Source: Streptomyces sp. NRRL S-1022 (GTDB lineage Bacteria; Actinomycetota; Actinomycetes; Streptomycetales; Streptomycetaceae). Taken from it: a stretch of 64,000 nt of DNA. The translations under genes and the position numbers were made by a program. The DNA is taken from contig NZ_JOIU01000023.1 of assembly GCF_000720135.1 (NCBI RefSeq), positions 1 through 64,000 on the forward strand, given 5' to 3'. The notes under the pieces are model-generated. The model was given only the letters and a program-made list of their open reading frames with translations, did no database searches and was not told the DNA's origin. Positions 44,025 through 52,575 of this stretch are shown here, one piece after another; positions within the stretch are counted from its first letter, which is position 1; every line of letters begins with the position of its first letter.

Positions 44025-45461
44025 GTGGGCCGCCGCTGGCGGCTGCCGGCCGGGCCCCGGCCGAAGCTGGTCTCCCTGCGCACCACCTTCGCCGTCTCCT
44101 TCGCGGCCGTCACCGCCGCCGTCACCATCCTGGTCGGCATCCTGTCGTACAACTCCGCCGCCCGGCTCGTCCGCGTCGACCAGCAGTCGGTGTTCACGCA
44201 GGTCGTGCAGGACGTGCGGGACGAGGTACGGCAGCACCCGATGCGCCCCGACGACTTCTCCTCCTCCCGCCCCGGGCACGACGTGGTCCGCCCCGCCCGC
44301 ACGGACGTGCAGGTACTGGGCGCGCGGGGGGAGATCGAGGACCACGGCAGCCCGGTGCTGCCGGTCACCTCCCGGGACCGGGCCATGGCCCTCGCGCGGA
44401 CGGCCGGCAGGGTGGTCGAGCACAAGGACGTACGGGTGGACGCGGACCTGTTCCGCATCGCCACCGTCTCGCTCGGCCGGGGACGCGGCGCCGTCCAGGT
44501 CGCGCAGGAGTTCAGCGACACCGAGGACCTGCTGCGGGCGCTCCAGCAGCGCACGCTGATCCTGATGGCGGCGGTCGTGGTGGCGGCCGGGCTGTTCGGG
44601 TGGTGGCTGGCCCGGCGGATCACCCGGCGCCTGGTCGTCCTCACCTCCGCCGCCGAGGACGTCGCCCGCACCCGGCAGCTGGGCATCCAGGTCCCGGTGG
44701 CCGGCCTGGACGAGGTGGGGCGGCTGGGCCGCGCCTTCGACCGGATGCTGGGCCGGCTCGCGCAGTCGGAGGAGGACCAGCGCAGGCTGGTGCAGGACGC
44801 CGGCCACGAGCTGCGGACGCCGCTCACCTCGCTGCGCACGAACATCTCGCTGCTGCGGCGGATCGACGAACTCCCGCCCGCGACCCGCGAGGAACTCGTC
44901 GCCGACCTCTCCCAGGAGGCCCGGGAGCTGACCGACCTCGTCAACGAACTGGTCGACCTGGCCGCCGGGCAGTCCGACGGCGAGCCGCCGCAGCGGCTCG
45001 ACCTCGCCGACCTCGCCGAGGACGTCGTCGGGCTGGCCCGGCGCCGTACCGGCCGGGACGTCGTGCTGCACGTCGGTGGTGACACGACGACCGACGGGCG
45101 GCCCGGGATGCTCCAGCGGGCCATCTCCAACCTGGTGGAGAACGCGGCCAAGTTCGACCGGGACGGCAAGGCGCCGATCGAGGTCAGCGTCACCGGGCCG
45201 GCCCGGCCCGGCACGGTGCGGGTGGAGGTGCTGGACCGGGGGCCCGGGATCGCCGAGGGCGACCTCGTGCGCATCTTCGACCGCTTCTACCGCGCCGCCG
45301 ACGCCCGCTCCCTGCCGGGCTCCGGCCTCGGCCTGTCCATCGTCCGCGAGGTCGCCATGGCCCACGGCGGAGCACCCTTCGCCTTCCGCCGGGAGGGCGG
45401 CGGCGCGGTCATCGGCTTCACGGTGGGCGGCGGCTACGTCCCGGGCGGCACCGGCGCCTGA
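44025..45461 (+). CDS. Sensor histidine kinase (MprB-like)
   Basis: 478 residues. TM1 FAVSFAAVTAAVTILVGILS, an extracytoplasmic sensor of about 120 residues, TM2 ILMAAVVVAAGLFGWWLARR, a HAMP domain, the H box DAGHELRTPLTSL, and the ATPase N, G1 and G2 boxes (ISNLVENAAKFD, DRGPGI, GSGLGLSIVREV). It would phosphorylate the response regulator, whose stop codon directly abuts its GTG. A typical inner-membrane kinase for the envelope. Confidence 0.93.
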   Translation: MGRRWRLPAGPRPKLVSLRTTFAVSFAAVTAAVTILVGILSYNSAARLVRVDQQSVFTQVVQDVRDEVRQHPMRPDDFSSSRPGHDVVRPARTDVQVLGARGEIEDHGSPVLPVTSRDRAMALARTAGRVVEHKDVRVDADLFRIATVSLGRGRGAVQVAQEFSDTEDLLRALQQRTLILMAAVVVAAGLFGWWLARRITRRLVVLTSAAEDVARTRQLGIQVPVAGLDEVGRLGRAFDRMLGRLAQSEEDQRRLVQDAGHELRTPLTSLRTNISLLRRIDELPPATREELVADLSQEARELTDLVNELVDLAAGQSDGEPPQRLDLADLAEDVVGLARRRTGRDVVLHVGGDTTTDGRPGMLQRAISNLVENAAKFDRDGKAPIEVSVTGPARPGTVRVEVLDRGPGIAEGDLVRIFDRFYRAADARSLPGSGLGLSIVREVAMAHGGAPFAFRREGGGAVIGFTVGGGYVPGGTGA

Positions 45462-45547
45462 CCGGGCACGGACGACGCCCGGCGTTGAGTACGGGTACCT
45501 ACCCGATGGCCGTACGCGTGCCCATCCGGCCGGGGCACCCGCCGCCC

Positions 45548-45559
45548 TACCGTCGCCGT
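45548..45559 (+). promoter_or_regulatory. -10 box for a leaderless gene at 45560
   Basis: TACCGT (45548-45553) with a 6-nt gap to ATG 45560; no Shine-Dalgarno sequence. Confidence 0.4.
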
Positions 45560-46267
45560 ATGCCCGAGCAGACCCCGCCCGCCGCCGCGCCCCCCGCCTC
45601 GCCCAGCACCCCGCCCGCCGCGTCCGGGACCGGTTCCCGGGGCCTCGGCTGCCTCGGCTGCGCCGGGCTCGTGTTCGTCGCCGTCGTCGCCCTGTTCATC
45701 CAGCTCACCTGGGACTCCCCGAGGGACCTGCCCCGGACCGCGCCCGGGGAGATGGCGCGCCGCGCCGTCCGGCACTCCCAGGAGGCGTACGACGTCCTGG
45801 GGTTCACGCGGACCGTGCCGCCCGGGGCCGGGCGCATCGGCGTCGACGCGCAGAACACGCTCGACGCCGGCGACTGCTACGACGGAGGCCTGCTGGGGCT
45901 GGAGGACGAGACCATCGACGGCGCCTACCGGATGGGCCACGACTGGGCACTGGACGACGTGCCGGCGAGCCAGGCCGTCCCGGGTCTGCGCCGGCTGCAC
46001 CGGCGGCTGCAGGAGGACGGCTGGGAGGTGTCGTCGTACCGAGAGGGCGGGAAGGACGGGCAGGACTGGTCGCTGTTCGTGCAGCGGGACGGCGGAGACG
46101 AGCGGATGTCCTTCACCTGGTTCCCGGACCGGCGGTACTTCACCGGTGGCGCCACCGCACCCTGCGCCTACGACCCGGGGTGGACGGAGGGCGACGGCGA
46201 AACCTGGTTCCCCAGTGACGCCGCCGCCTCGGTGAGTCCGCCGGCCCTCGGGCCCGGGAGGCCTTGA
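45560..46267 (+). CDS. Single-pass membrane protein of unknown function
   Basis: 235 residues. The Ala/Pro-rich N-terminus (residues 1-27) is followed by LGCLGCAGLVFVAVVALFIQ (one TM), then an extracellular domain with two Cys (DAGDCYDGG and APCAYDPG). The conserved Trp-rich part (EDGWEVSSYREGGKDGQDWS) is recognisable in streptomycete homologues, but the function is not known. Immediately downstream of the kinase; may be sensed by it (inference). Confidence 0.7.
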   Translation: MPEQTPPAAAPPASPSTPPAASGTGSRGLGCLGCAGLVFVAVVALFIQLTWDSPRDLPRTAPGEMARRAVRHSQEAYDVLGFTRTVPPGAGRIGVDAQNTLDAGDCYDGGLLGLEDETIDGAYRMGHDWALDDVPASQAVPGLRRLHRRLQEDGWEVSSYREGGKDGQDWSLFVQRDGGDERMSFTWFPDRRYFTGGATAPCAYDPGWTEGDGETWFPSDAAASVSPPALGPGRP

Positions 46268-46283
46268 GCGCCCCCCGGGGGTA

Positions 46284-48068
46284 TCAGCGGCCCGGCAGGG
46301 TGAGGAAGCCCTCCGCGCGGGCGCTCGCCAGGCCGATCCGCGGGATGTCGCTGCTCTTGGCGAACAGCAGGAAGCGGGGTTCCCACACCGGCCGGTACTT
46401 GGCGTTGGCGCGGTACAGGGACTCGATCTGCCACCAGCGGGAGAAGAAGGTGAGGACCGAGCGCCACAGGCGCAGCACCGGGCCGGCCCCGAGGCGGGCG
46501 CCGCGTTCGAAGACCGAGCGGAACATCGCGAAGTTCAGCGAGACCCGGTCGATCCCCAGCTCCTTCGCCTGGAGCAGGAGCTCGACGACCATGTACTCCA
46601 TCAGGCCGTTCTCGCAGTCGCGGTCGCGGCGCATCAGGTCCAGGGAGAGGCCGCGCTCCCCCCAGGGGACGAAGCTGAGCAGGGCGCGGGGTGCGCCGTC
46701 GGCGTCCCGGCACTCCAGCATCACGCAGCGGCCGTCGGAGGGGTCGCCGAGGCGGCCGAGGGCCATGGAGAAGCCGCGTTCGGTGGCGCCGTCGCGCCAG
46801 TGGTCGGCGCGGTCCACGAGCAGCGCCATCTCCTCGGCGGGGATGTCCTCGTGACGGCGGACGCGGACCGTGTAGCCGGCTCGGCGGACCCGGTTGTGGG
46901 CTTGGCGGACCACGCGCATGGCCCGGCCGTCCAGGGTGAAGTCGGCGAGGTCCACGATGGCCTCGTCACCGAGTTCGAGCGCGTCCAGGCCGTGCCGGGC
47001 GTAGACCGTGCCCGCTTCCTCGCTCGCGCCCATCACGGCCGGGGTCCAGGCGTGCAGGCGGGCCTCGGCGAGCCAGGCGTCGATGGCGCCGGGCCAGGCC
47101 TCGGGGTCGCCGAGCGGGTCGCCGGAGGCGAGGCTGACCCCGCCGACGACGCGGTAGGCGACGGCCGCCTTGCCGCTGGGGGAGAAGATGACGGACTTGT
47201 CGCGGCGCAGCGCGAAGTAGCCGAGGGAATCGCGCTCGCCGTGCCGGTCCAGCAGTTCGCGCAGCCTCTGCTCGTCCTCCTCGGCCAGCAGGCGGGCGCC
47301 GCGCGGGGCGCGGAAGCAGGCGTAGAGGACCAGCAGGAAGGTGACCGCCATCAGGACGTTGACGGTCATGTCCGCCCAGCGGGGCGCGTGGACGGCGGGG
47401 ACGCGGTCGGCGAGCGGGCCGACGCTGATGCCGCGCAGCAGGGTGTAGGCGATCTCGTCCTTGAGGGTGGCCCCGGTGACCTTGTTCGTCGCGTGCACCA
47501 GCAGGGCGCCGAGGCCGCCGGTGACCAGGGTGCCGCCCACACCGACGGCGAGCGCCAGGCGCGGGTTGGAGCGGTCGCCGATGGCGTCGAACTCGCGGCG
47601 GCCGAGCAGCAGGGCGGCGACGAACAGGCCGGTCAGGACCGTGGAGACCCAGTTGAAGGGGTGCTCGCGGTAGGGGGCGCGGGTCAGCGCGACGGCGTAG
47701 AGGCCGAGGAGGGGGCCGGCGAGGAGGAGGTTGAAGAGCCAGGCGGCGCGTTTGCGGCGGCGCATCACCACCGCGAGGAACAGGGCGAGGGCCGCCGAGA
47801 CCAGGCCGGCGGTGGCCAGGTACGGGGTGAAGTACTCGCCCGCGTTGTGCTCGTGCACCTCCTCGCGGAACGGGAGGGACACCACCGCCGCGATGTTCAG
47901 TACGGCGAGCAGCCGCAGGTACCAGACGGTGGCGGTGGCGGCGCGGGAGCGCAGCCGCCGGCCGCCGGGGCGGGTGCGGAGCGGGGGCGGGAGGAAGCGG
48001 ATGCCCCGGCGGGGGGAGCGGGGTGCGGGAACCGGTGCTGGCATCAGGGTCGTCTGTTGAGCGGGCAT
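46284..48068 (-). CDS. MprF/LPG synthase-like membrane protein (DUF2156)
   Basis: 594 residues. About six transmembrane helices occupy residues 45-280, followed by a soluble DUF2156/GNAT-like catalytic domain (from about 290: SPSGKAAVAYRVVGGVSLAS, SGDPLGDP, FVPWGERGLSLDLMRRDRDC). It resembles phosphatidylglycerol lysyltransferases that move an aminoacyl group from aminoacyl-tRNA to membrane lipid. It lacks a fused LysRS domain. ATG 48068 is the first start; ATG 48044 is possible. Effect: altered membrane charge and peptide resistance (inference). Confidence 0.85.
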   Translation of the reverse strand: MPAQQTTLMPAPVPAPRSPRRGIRFLPPPLRTRPGGRRLRSRAATATVWYLRLLAVLNIAAVVSLPFREEVHEHNAGEYFTPYLATAGLVSAALALFLAVVMRRRKRAAWLFNLLLAGPLLGLYAVALTRAPYREHPFNWVSTVLTGLFVAALLLGRREFDAIGDRSNPRLALAVGVGGTLVTGGLGALLVHATNKVTGATLKDEIAYTLLRGISVGPLADRVPAVHAPRWADMTVNVLMAVTFLLVLYACFRAPRGARLLAEEDEQRLRELLDRHGERDSLGYFALRRDKSVIFSPSGKAAVAYRVVGGVSLASGDPLGDPEAWPGAIDAWLAEARLHAWTPAVMGASEEAGTVYARHGLDALELGDEAIVDLADFTLDGRAMRVVRQAHNRVRRAGYTVRVRRHEDIPAEEMALLVDRADHWRDGATERGFSMALGRLGDPSDGRCVMLECRDADGAPRALLSFVPWGERGLSLDLMRRDRDCENGLMEYMVVELLLQAKELGIDRVSLNFAMFRSVFERGARLGAGPVLRLWRSVLTFFSRWWQIESLYRANAKYRPVWEPRFLLFAKSSDIPRIGLASARAEGFLTLPGR

Positions 48069-48109
48069 GCTGACGGGTCACCCTTGGGGACGGGGACGGG
48101 GCACGGTCG

Positions 48110-48128
48110 ACCCTACAGCTCGTAGGGT
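48110..48128. promoter_or_regulatory. Inverted repeat ACCCTAC-N5-GTAGGGT near the LPG synthase gene
   Basis: 7-bp perfect inverted repeat with a 5-nt centre, 41 bp upstream of ATG 48068. On the minus strand it contains TAGGGT, a good -10 box. The same architecture recurs at 48630-48648. Confidence 0.6.
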
Positions 48129-48186
48129 AAAGCGAGGGGCGAGGTTCCGTACAGCCGGCACACAGCTTCTCATCCGCAGCCCGCAT

Positions 48187-48295
48187 CCGGTCACCGGTTC
48201 CGCGGCCGGTCACCCGCGCGCGGTCACCGGTTCCGCGTCCGGTCACCGGTTCGGCACGTGGTCACCCGGACTCGGTCGCCGGGTCCGGGTCCGGT
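48187..48295. repeat. Degenerate repeats of a GGTCACCGGTTCCG unit
   Basis: CCGGTCACCGGTTCCG-like units occur about five times with spacing near 18-19 bp; the last two are more diverged (GGTCACCCGGACTCGG, GTCGCCGGGTCCGGG). The run lies between the LPG synthase promoter and the end of the next minus-strand gene. It may form hairpins. Confidence 0.6.
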
Positions 48296-48303
48296 GCGCG
48301 TGC

Positions 48304-48576
48304 TCAGTCGCCGGCTCCCCGCCGGGCCGCCGTCAGGTGCCAGGCCAGGTTGCCGACCGCCGCCCCGGCGGCCACCGTGGCCGCGATCACCCCGCCGGTC
48401 GCCAGCCCGTCGCTGAACAGGTGCGGGCGCCGGTCCAGGCTGTGCAGCCCGAAACCGCACAGCTCGTACACGCCGACGGCGGCGATGGCCAGGCTGACGA
48501 CGAGCAGGGCCAGCGTCGGCGCGAGACTGCGCGCGCACACCTGCGTATCGGGCTCCGCTTCCGTGGTGTCCTGCAT
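48304..48576 (-). CDS. Small membrane protein with two TM helices
   Basis: 90 residues: an acidic start, then TM1 APTLALLVVSLAIAAVGVYE and TM2 GGVIAATVAAGAAVGNLAWH, and a basic end. No family recognised. ATG 48576 is preceded by GGGGGAC. Together with the LPG synthase gene it lies on the minus strand, 235 bp upstream of that gene. Confidence 0.65.
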   Translation of the reverse strand: MQDTTEAEPDTQVCARSLAPTLALLVVSLAIAAVGVYELCGFGLHSLDRRPHLFSDGLATGGVIAATVAAGAAVGNLAWHLTAARRGAGD

Positions 48577-48629
48577 GGGTCCCCCGTTGAACAGACGTGT
48601 GAACAGCCCGGTGGCCGATGGCGGTCGGG

Positions 48630-48648
48630 AACCTACGATACGTAGGGT
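48630..48648. promoter_or_regulatory. Inverted repeat AACCTAC-N5-GTAGGGT before the M55 gene
   Basis: Same 7-5-7 architecture as 48110-48128 with one mismatch. It lies just upstream of the -10 box at 48653 and would cover the -35 to -10 interval of the aminopeptidase promoter. Confidence 0.6.
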
Positions 48649-48652
48649 TGGT

Positions 48653-48665
48653 TAGGGTCGACGCC
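48653..48665 (+). promoter_or_regulatory. -10 box for the leaderless M55 gene
   Basis: TAGGGT (48653-48658) with a 7-nt gap to GTG 48666; no Shine-Dalgarno sequence. Confidence 0.5.
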
Positions 48666-49496
48666 GTGCGGATCTACATCAGCGTGGACATGGAAGGCGT
48701 CACCGGGCTCGTGGACGCCGACGACGTCCAGCCGGGCGGCCGGGACTACGAGCGGGGCCGCGCGATGATGGCCGAGGACGTCAACGCCGCCGTACGCGGC
48801 GCGCTGGCGGCCGGAGCGACCGGCATCCTGGTCAACGACGCCCACGGGCCGATGCGCAACCTGCTCCCGGAGGCCCTGCACCCGGCGGCCCGCCTGGTGC
48901 GCGGCAAGCCCAAGCAGATGGGCATGCTGGAGGGCCTGACCAGGGAGTTCGACGCCGCGCTGTGCGTCGGCTACCACGCCCGGGCCGGTGCGCCGGGTGT
49001 GCTCAGCCACAGCTTCATGGGCCACGAGATCGAGGACATGTGGCTGGACGGCCGCCCGGTCGGCGAGATCGGCCTCGCCCACGCCACGGCGGCCTCGCTC
49101 GGCGTGCCGGTCGTGGCCCTCACGGGTGACGACACGGCGTGCGCGGAGATGACGGAGTGGGACGCGTCGGTCGGGACCGTCCCGGTGAAGTACGCCCACG
49201 ACCGGTTCGCGGCCGAGCTGCGGCCGGCGGCGGAGGCGCGGCAGGCCATCGAGGACGCGGTGACCCGGGCGCTGACCCCGGCCCCGGCCCGCCCCGCGCC
49301 GCCCGCCGGCGAGGCGACCCTCACCGTCCGCTGGCAGTCCGCGTCGGTCGCCGCCACGCTGCCCGGCATCCCCGGGGTGACCGCCGAGGACGCCCGGACG
49401 GTCCGGGCCACCGGCCCGCTGCCCGCGCTCTACCGCCAGTTCGGGGTGTGGATGCGGGTGGCGGCCTCCCTCACCAACCAGCCGCCGTACTGCTGA
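48666..49496 (+). CDS. M55 family D-aminopeptidase (DppA-like)
   Basis: 276 residues. All catalytic and zinc ligands of Bacillus DppA are in place: Asp8 and Glu10 in SVDMEG, His60 in NDAHGP, His104 in GYHARAG, His115 in LSHSF, and Glu134 in VGEIG. It cleaves D-amino-acid peptides; DppA forms a self-compartmentalised decamer in the cytoplasm. GTG 48666 is the likely leaderless start. An operator-like inverted repeat precedes it. Confidence 0.93.
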   Translation: MRIYISVDMEGVTGLVDADDVQPGGRDYERGRAMMAEDVNAAVRGALAAGATGILVNDAHGPMRNLLPEALHPAARLVRGKPKQMGMLEGLTREFDAALCVGYHARAGAPGVLSHSFMGHEIEDMWLDGRPVGEIGLAHATAASLGVPVVALTGDDTACAEMTEWDASVGTVPVKYAHDRFAAELRPAAEARQAIEDAVTRALTPAPARPAPPAGEATLTVRWQSASVAATLPGIPGVTAEDARTVRATGPLPALYRQFGVWMRVAASLTNQPPYC

Positions 49497-49504
49497 CGCC
49501 CGCC

Positions 49505-49905
49505 GGCCGGGCGCCGTCGGTGCCCGCGGCCACGCCGCCCGCCTGATCACCACCACCGACGGCCGCGCCTTCCCGGCCGAGCGCGCCGCCGCCCTCGCGC
49601 ACCCCTTCGACCACGACGACGGGGACGGCGTCGACTTCGTGTCCTTCGGCGCCTTCCCGTCCGCCGGGGAGACCACCGGCCCGCTGGAGGCGGCCGATGC
49701 CCACGGCGTGCCGGTCCCCCCCGCCGCCCGGACCCCGGACGGACCGCGGCGGCCGAACGGTTCGTGCCCGGCCGGAGACAGCCGGCCGCGGCGCTGGTGG
49801 CACTGGCCCGCGAGGAGTTCCCCGGGCCGGCGGACCGGGTGACGCGGCCGTGCCGCCGCGCCGGCAGGACCACTCGCTCGCGGGGCGGGAGCGGCGGGCG
49901 TAGGC
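49505..49905 (+). pseudogene. Decayed coding remnant
   Basis: The plus strand shows coding-like sequence in two frames: ITTTDGRAFPAERAAAL and VDFVSFGAFPSAGETTG with LEAADAHGVPV to about 49740, and then AERFVPG and ALVALAREEFPGPADRV in another frame. No start codon, ribosome binding site or full-length frame is present. I could not name the ancestor. GC content and codon bias fit a former gene that lost its reading frame. Confidence 0.4.
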
Positions 49906-49950
49906 GGGGGGCGCGCGGGCCCGGCCGCCACCGGCGCCGCCGGCCCCCGG

Positions 49951-51363
49951 TCAGCGGGCCCTCTTTCGCAGGAACAGCGCGCTGGTCAGCGTGCCGAGGA
50001 GGGTGAGGGCCGCGTTCAGGGCGATCGCCGTCCTCAGGCCGCCGAGGACGGCCAGGGCCCCCGTACCGGTCATCGCGGCGGTGGCCACCGCGCTCATCAC
50101 CGGCGTGCCCATGGTGATGCCGATCTGCTGGGTCATCGTCGCGAGCCCGGTGGCCAGCCCCTGCTCGTCGTCGGCGAGACCCGAGGTCGCGGTCACCATG
50201 AAGCCCACGATGACCAGCATGTTGCCCACCCCGCCCGCGAAGGTCGCGGCCAGCAGCAGCCAGAGCGAGGAACGGCCGGTGCCGAGCCCGAGCAGCGCCG
50301 CCGTGCACACGGCCTGGGCGAGCCCGCCGGACAGCAGCGCCCGGGTGGCGCCGTACCTGCCGATCCACCGCGGGGCGAGGGCACCGCCGACCACCGTCCC
50401 CGCGCCCAGCACACCGAAGGACAGCCCGGCGGCCAGCGGCGAGAAACCGAGCACCTCCTGCAGATACAGGGTCAGCAGGAACACCAGGGACGTCTCGGTG
50501 AGGAACGCGACCAGCCCGGCCAGGTTGCCCCACGCCACCGACCGCCTGCCCAGCACGTGCGGCGGCACCAGCGGTGCGGCCACCCGGCGCTCCACGGCCG
50601 CGAACACCAGCAGCAGCACCAGCCCGGCCGCCGCCGGCAGCAGCACGGCCGGTGCGCCCCAGCCCCGCTCACCGGCCTGCGTCAGCCCGAGGATCACCGC
50701 CAGCAGGCCGAGCGTCACCGTGACCGCCCCCGGCACGTCCAGCCGCGGGCGCCGCGCGGGCCGGGACTCGGCGACGACCGCGGGCGCGACCAGGAGCACG
50801 GCGAGCACCACCGGTACGTTGACGAAGAACGCCCAGCGCCAGGACAGCAGGTCGGTGAGCAGCCCGCCCAGGACCGCGCCGGTGGTGAACCCGGCCGACA
50901 TCAGCGCCCCGTTGAGACCGAGCGCCTTCTCCCGCAGCGGGCCCTCCGGGAAGGACGTCGTCAGCAGTGACAGACCGGCCGGCGTGACCGCGGCGGTGGC
51001 CAGTCCCTGGAACACCCGGGCCGCGAGCAGCACCTCCGGGCTCCGCGCCAGCCCGCCCGCCAGCGAGGCCGCGCCCAGGACGACGAGACCGCCCAGGAAC
51101 AGCCGGCGGCGGCCGAAGAGATCGGCGACCCGCCCGAACAGCAGCGTGAACCCGGCCGCGCACAGGGCGAACGCCGTACCGATCCACTGCAGCCGGGCGA
51201 GCGGGAAACCGAGGCCCGCGCCGATCACCGGCAGGGCCACGTTCAGGATGGAGAAGTCCACGGCCAGCATGAACTGGGCCGCGAGCAGCAGCACCAGCAC
51301 CAGGCGGAGCCGGGGGGTCAGGACGGCGGATGCGCCGTCCGGCCGGACGGTGGCGACGGACAT
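49951..51363 (-). CDS. MFS drug exporter (DHA2-like, 14 TM)
   Basis: 470 residues with about fourteen hydrophobic segments. FMLAVDFSILNVALPVIG and RVADLFGRRRLFLGG (motif A) place it in the EmrB/QacA drug:H+ antiporter family. It should export toxic compounds or a secondary metabolite. ATG 51363 is used. It is divergent from an MmyB-type regulator, and its leader contains a 38-bp tandem repeat. Confidence 0.9.
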   Translation of the reverse strand: MSVATVRPDGASAVLTPRLRLVLVLLLAAQFMLAVDFSILNVALPVIGAGLGFPLARLQWIGTAFALCAAGFTLLFGRVADLFGRRRLFLGGLVVLGAASLAGGLARSPEVLLAARVFQGLATAAVTPAGLSLLTTSFPEGPLREKALGLNGALMSAGFTTGAVLGGLLTDLLSWRWAFFVNVPVVLAVLLVAPAVVAESRPARRPRLDVPGAVTVTLGLLAVILGLTQAGERGWGAPAVLLPAAAGLVLLLVFAAVERRVAAPLVPPHVLGRRSVAWGNLAGLVAFLTETSLVFLLTLYLQEVLGFSPLAAGLSFGVLGAGTVVGGALAPRWIGRYGATRALLSGGLAQAVCTAALLGLGTGRSSLWLLLAATFAGGVGNMLVIVGFMVTATSGLADDEQGLATGLATMTQQIGITMGTPVMSAVATAAMTGTGALAVLGGLRTAIALNAALTLLGTLTSALFLRKRAR

Positions 51364-51669
51364 GACGAGACGGTCCCCTCTATGCGGCGGAGTGGCCGGA
51401 GCACGGCGAAGCCACCGGCGTACGGCGCTGTGGCCGGAGAACGGCCAAGCCACCGGTGTGCGGCCACGTCACCGGCCGATTCCGTGGTTGACGCCCTCGA
51501 ACCTCCTCCCTCCCGCCCGTCCCGGCCAGCACCCCCCTGCGACCGGCCACCGTGAGGGTGGTCATCGCACGACCACCCTCGGGCATCCCGTCCGCACCGT
51601 CCGCCGGGCAGGATGGACGACGGCCGCCGCACACCCGGAGGGCCGACGCCCCTTTCCCCGGAGGCAGAC
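51364..51669. other. Divergent regulatory region between exporter and regulator
   Basis: 306 bp. It holds two 38-bp direct repeats (51392-51467), some GC-rich sequence, and the leader of the regulator gene. ATG 51670 is preceded by GGAGGCAGAC. No other gene is visible. Confidence 0.5.
51392..51467. repeat. Two 38-bp tandem repeats in the exporter leader
   Basis: Units 51392-51429 and 51430-51467 differ at about seven positions. Each starts GTGGCCGGAG and contains AAGCCACCGG. The tandem array is 29-104 bp before the exporter start, so it may be a regulator binding region or part of the transcript leader. Confidence 0.65.
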
Positions 51670-52554
51670 ATGGACGCGTCGTCCGAGCTGGGAGACTTCC
51701 TGAAGTCCCGCCGTGCCGCGGTACGGCCGCAGGACGTCGGCCTCGCGACCGGGCCGGGCCGCCGCCGGGTCGCCGGACTGCGCCGCGAGGAACTGGCGCT
51801 GCTCGCGGGCGTCAGCATCACCCACTACACCCGTCTCGAACAGGGCCGCGCGGCCGGCGTCTCCGACTCCGTGCTGGACGCGATCGCCCGCACCCTCCGG
51901 CTCACCGAGGACGAGACCGCCCACCTCAGGGACCTGGCCCGGCCCGCCGTCCGGCGCCGCCCGCCCGCACCCCGGGCCGCCCACGCGTCGCCCTCCGCAC
52001 GCCAGTTGCTCGCCGCGATGACGGACGTACCGGCGCTGATCCTGGACCGCAGGAGCGACGTCCTGGCCTGGAACCGGCTCGGCCACGCCCTGCTCGCCCC
52101 GCACCTGCCGTGGGAGGCCCCGGACACCCCCGCCGCCCGCCCCAACCTGGTCCGCATGCTGTTCCTCGACGGGCACTACCAGGCCCGGTACGCCGACTGG
52201 CAGGAGGAGGCCCACCTCGCGGTCGCCTCCCTGCGCCTGGTCGCCGGCCGGCATCCGGAGGACCGCGCGCTGGCCGAGCTGATCGGCCACCTGTCCATCC
52301 ACAGCGACGAGTTCACCGCCCTGTGGGCCCGGCACCCGGTCCGCACCTGCACCTCCGGGACCAAGTCCCTGCACCATCCGGCCGTCGGCGCCCTGGAGCT
52401 GAGTTTCGAGAACCTGTGCCTGCCCGGCACCGCGGACCAGCGCCTGATCGCCTACACGGCCGAGCCCGGCACCCCGTCCGACGCGGCCCTGCGCCTCCTG
52501 ACCGCCACCACGGCCCCCACCGAGCGGCAACTGCCCGCGCGGGACGCCCACTGA
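51670..52554 (+). CDS. Helix-turn-helix regulator with MmyB-like ligand domain
   Basis: 294 residues. The XRE domain is around residues 35-95 (RRVAGLRREELALLAGVSI, YTRLEQGRAAGVSDSVLD). A MmyB-type ligand-binding PAS-like domain follows (LILDRRSDVLAWNRLGHALL, NLVRMLFLDGHYQARYADW). ATG 51670 is preceded by GGAGG. The divergent MFS exporter is the likely target. Fatty acids or other small molecules are ligands for related proteins. Confidence 0.88.
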   Translation: MDASSELGDFLKSRRAAVRPQDVGLATGPGRRRVAGLRREELALLAGVSITHYTRLEQGRAAGVSDSVLDAIARTLRLTEDETAHLRDLARPAVRRRPPAPRAAHASPSARQLLAAMTDVPALILDRRSDVLAWNRLGHALLAPHLPWEAPDTPAARPNLVRMLFLDGHYQARYADWQEEAHLAVASLRLVAGRHPEDRALAELIGHLSIHSDEFTALWARHPVRTCTSGTKSLHHPAVGALELSFENLCLPGTADQRLIAYTAEPGTPSDAALRLLTATTAPTERQLPARDAH

Positions 52555-52575
52555 CCGCCCGCGCCGCCCGGCGGC

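Noticed and set aside
48187..48295. CRISPR array
   Set aside because: Repeats are degenerate, spacers are short and similar to the repeats, and there are no cas genes.
49991..51703. 570-codon plus-strand frame over the MFS exporter
   Set aside because: Ser/Thr/Arg/Pro-rich shadow without a domain; the exporter on the minus strand is certain.
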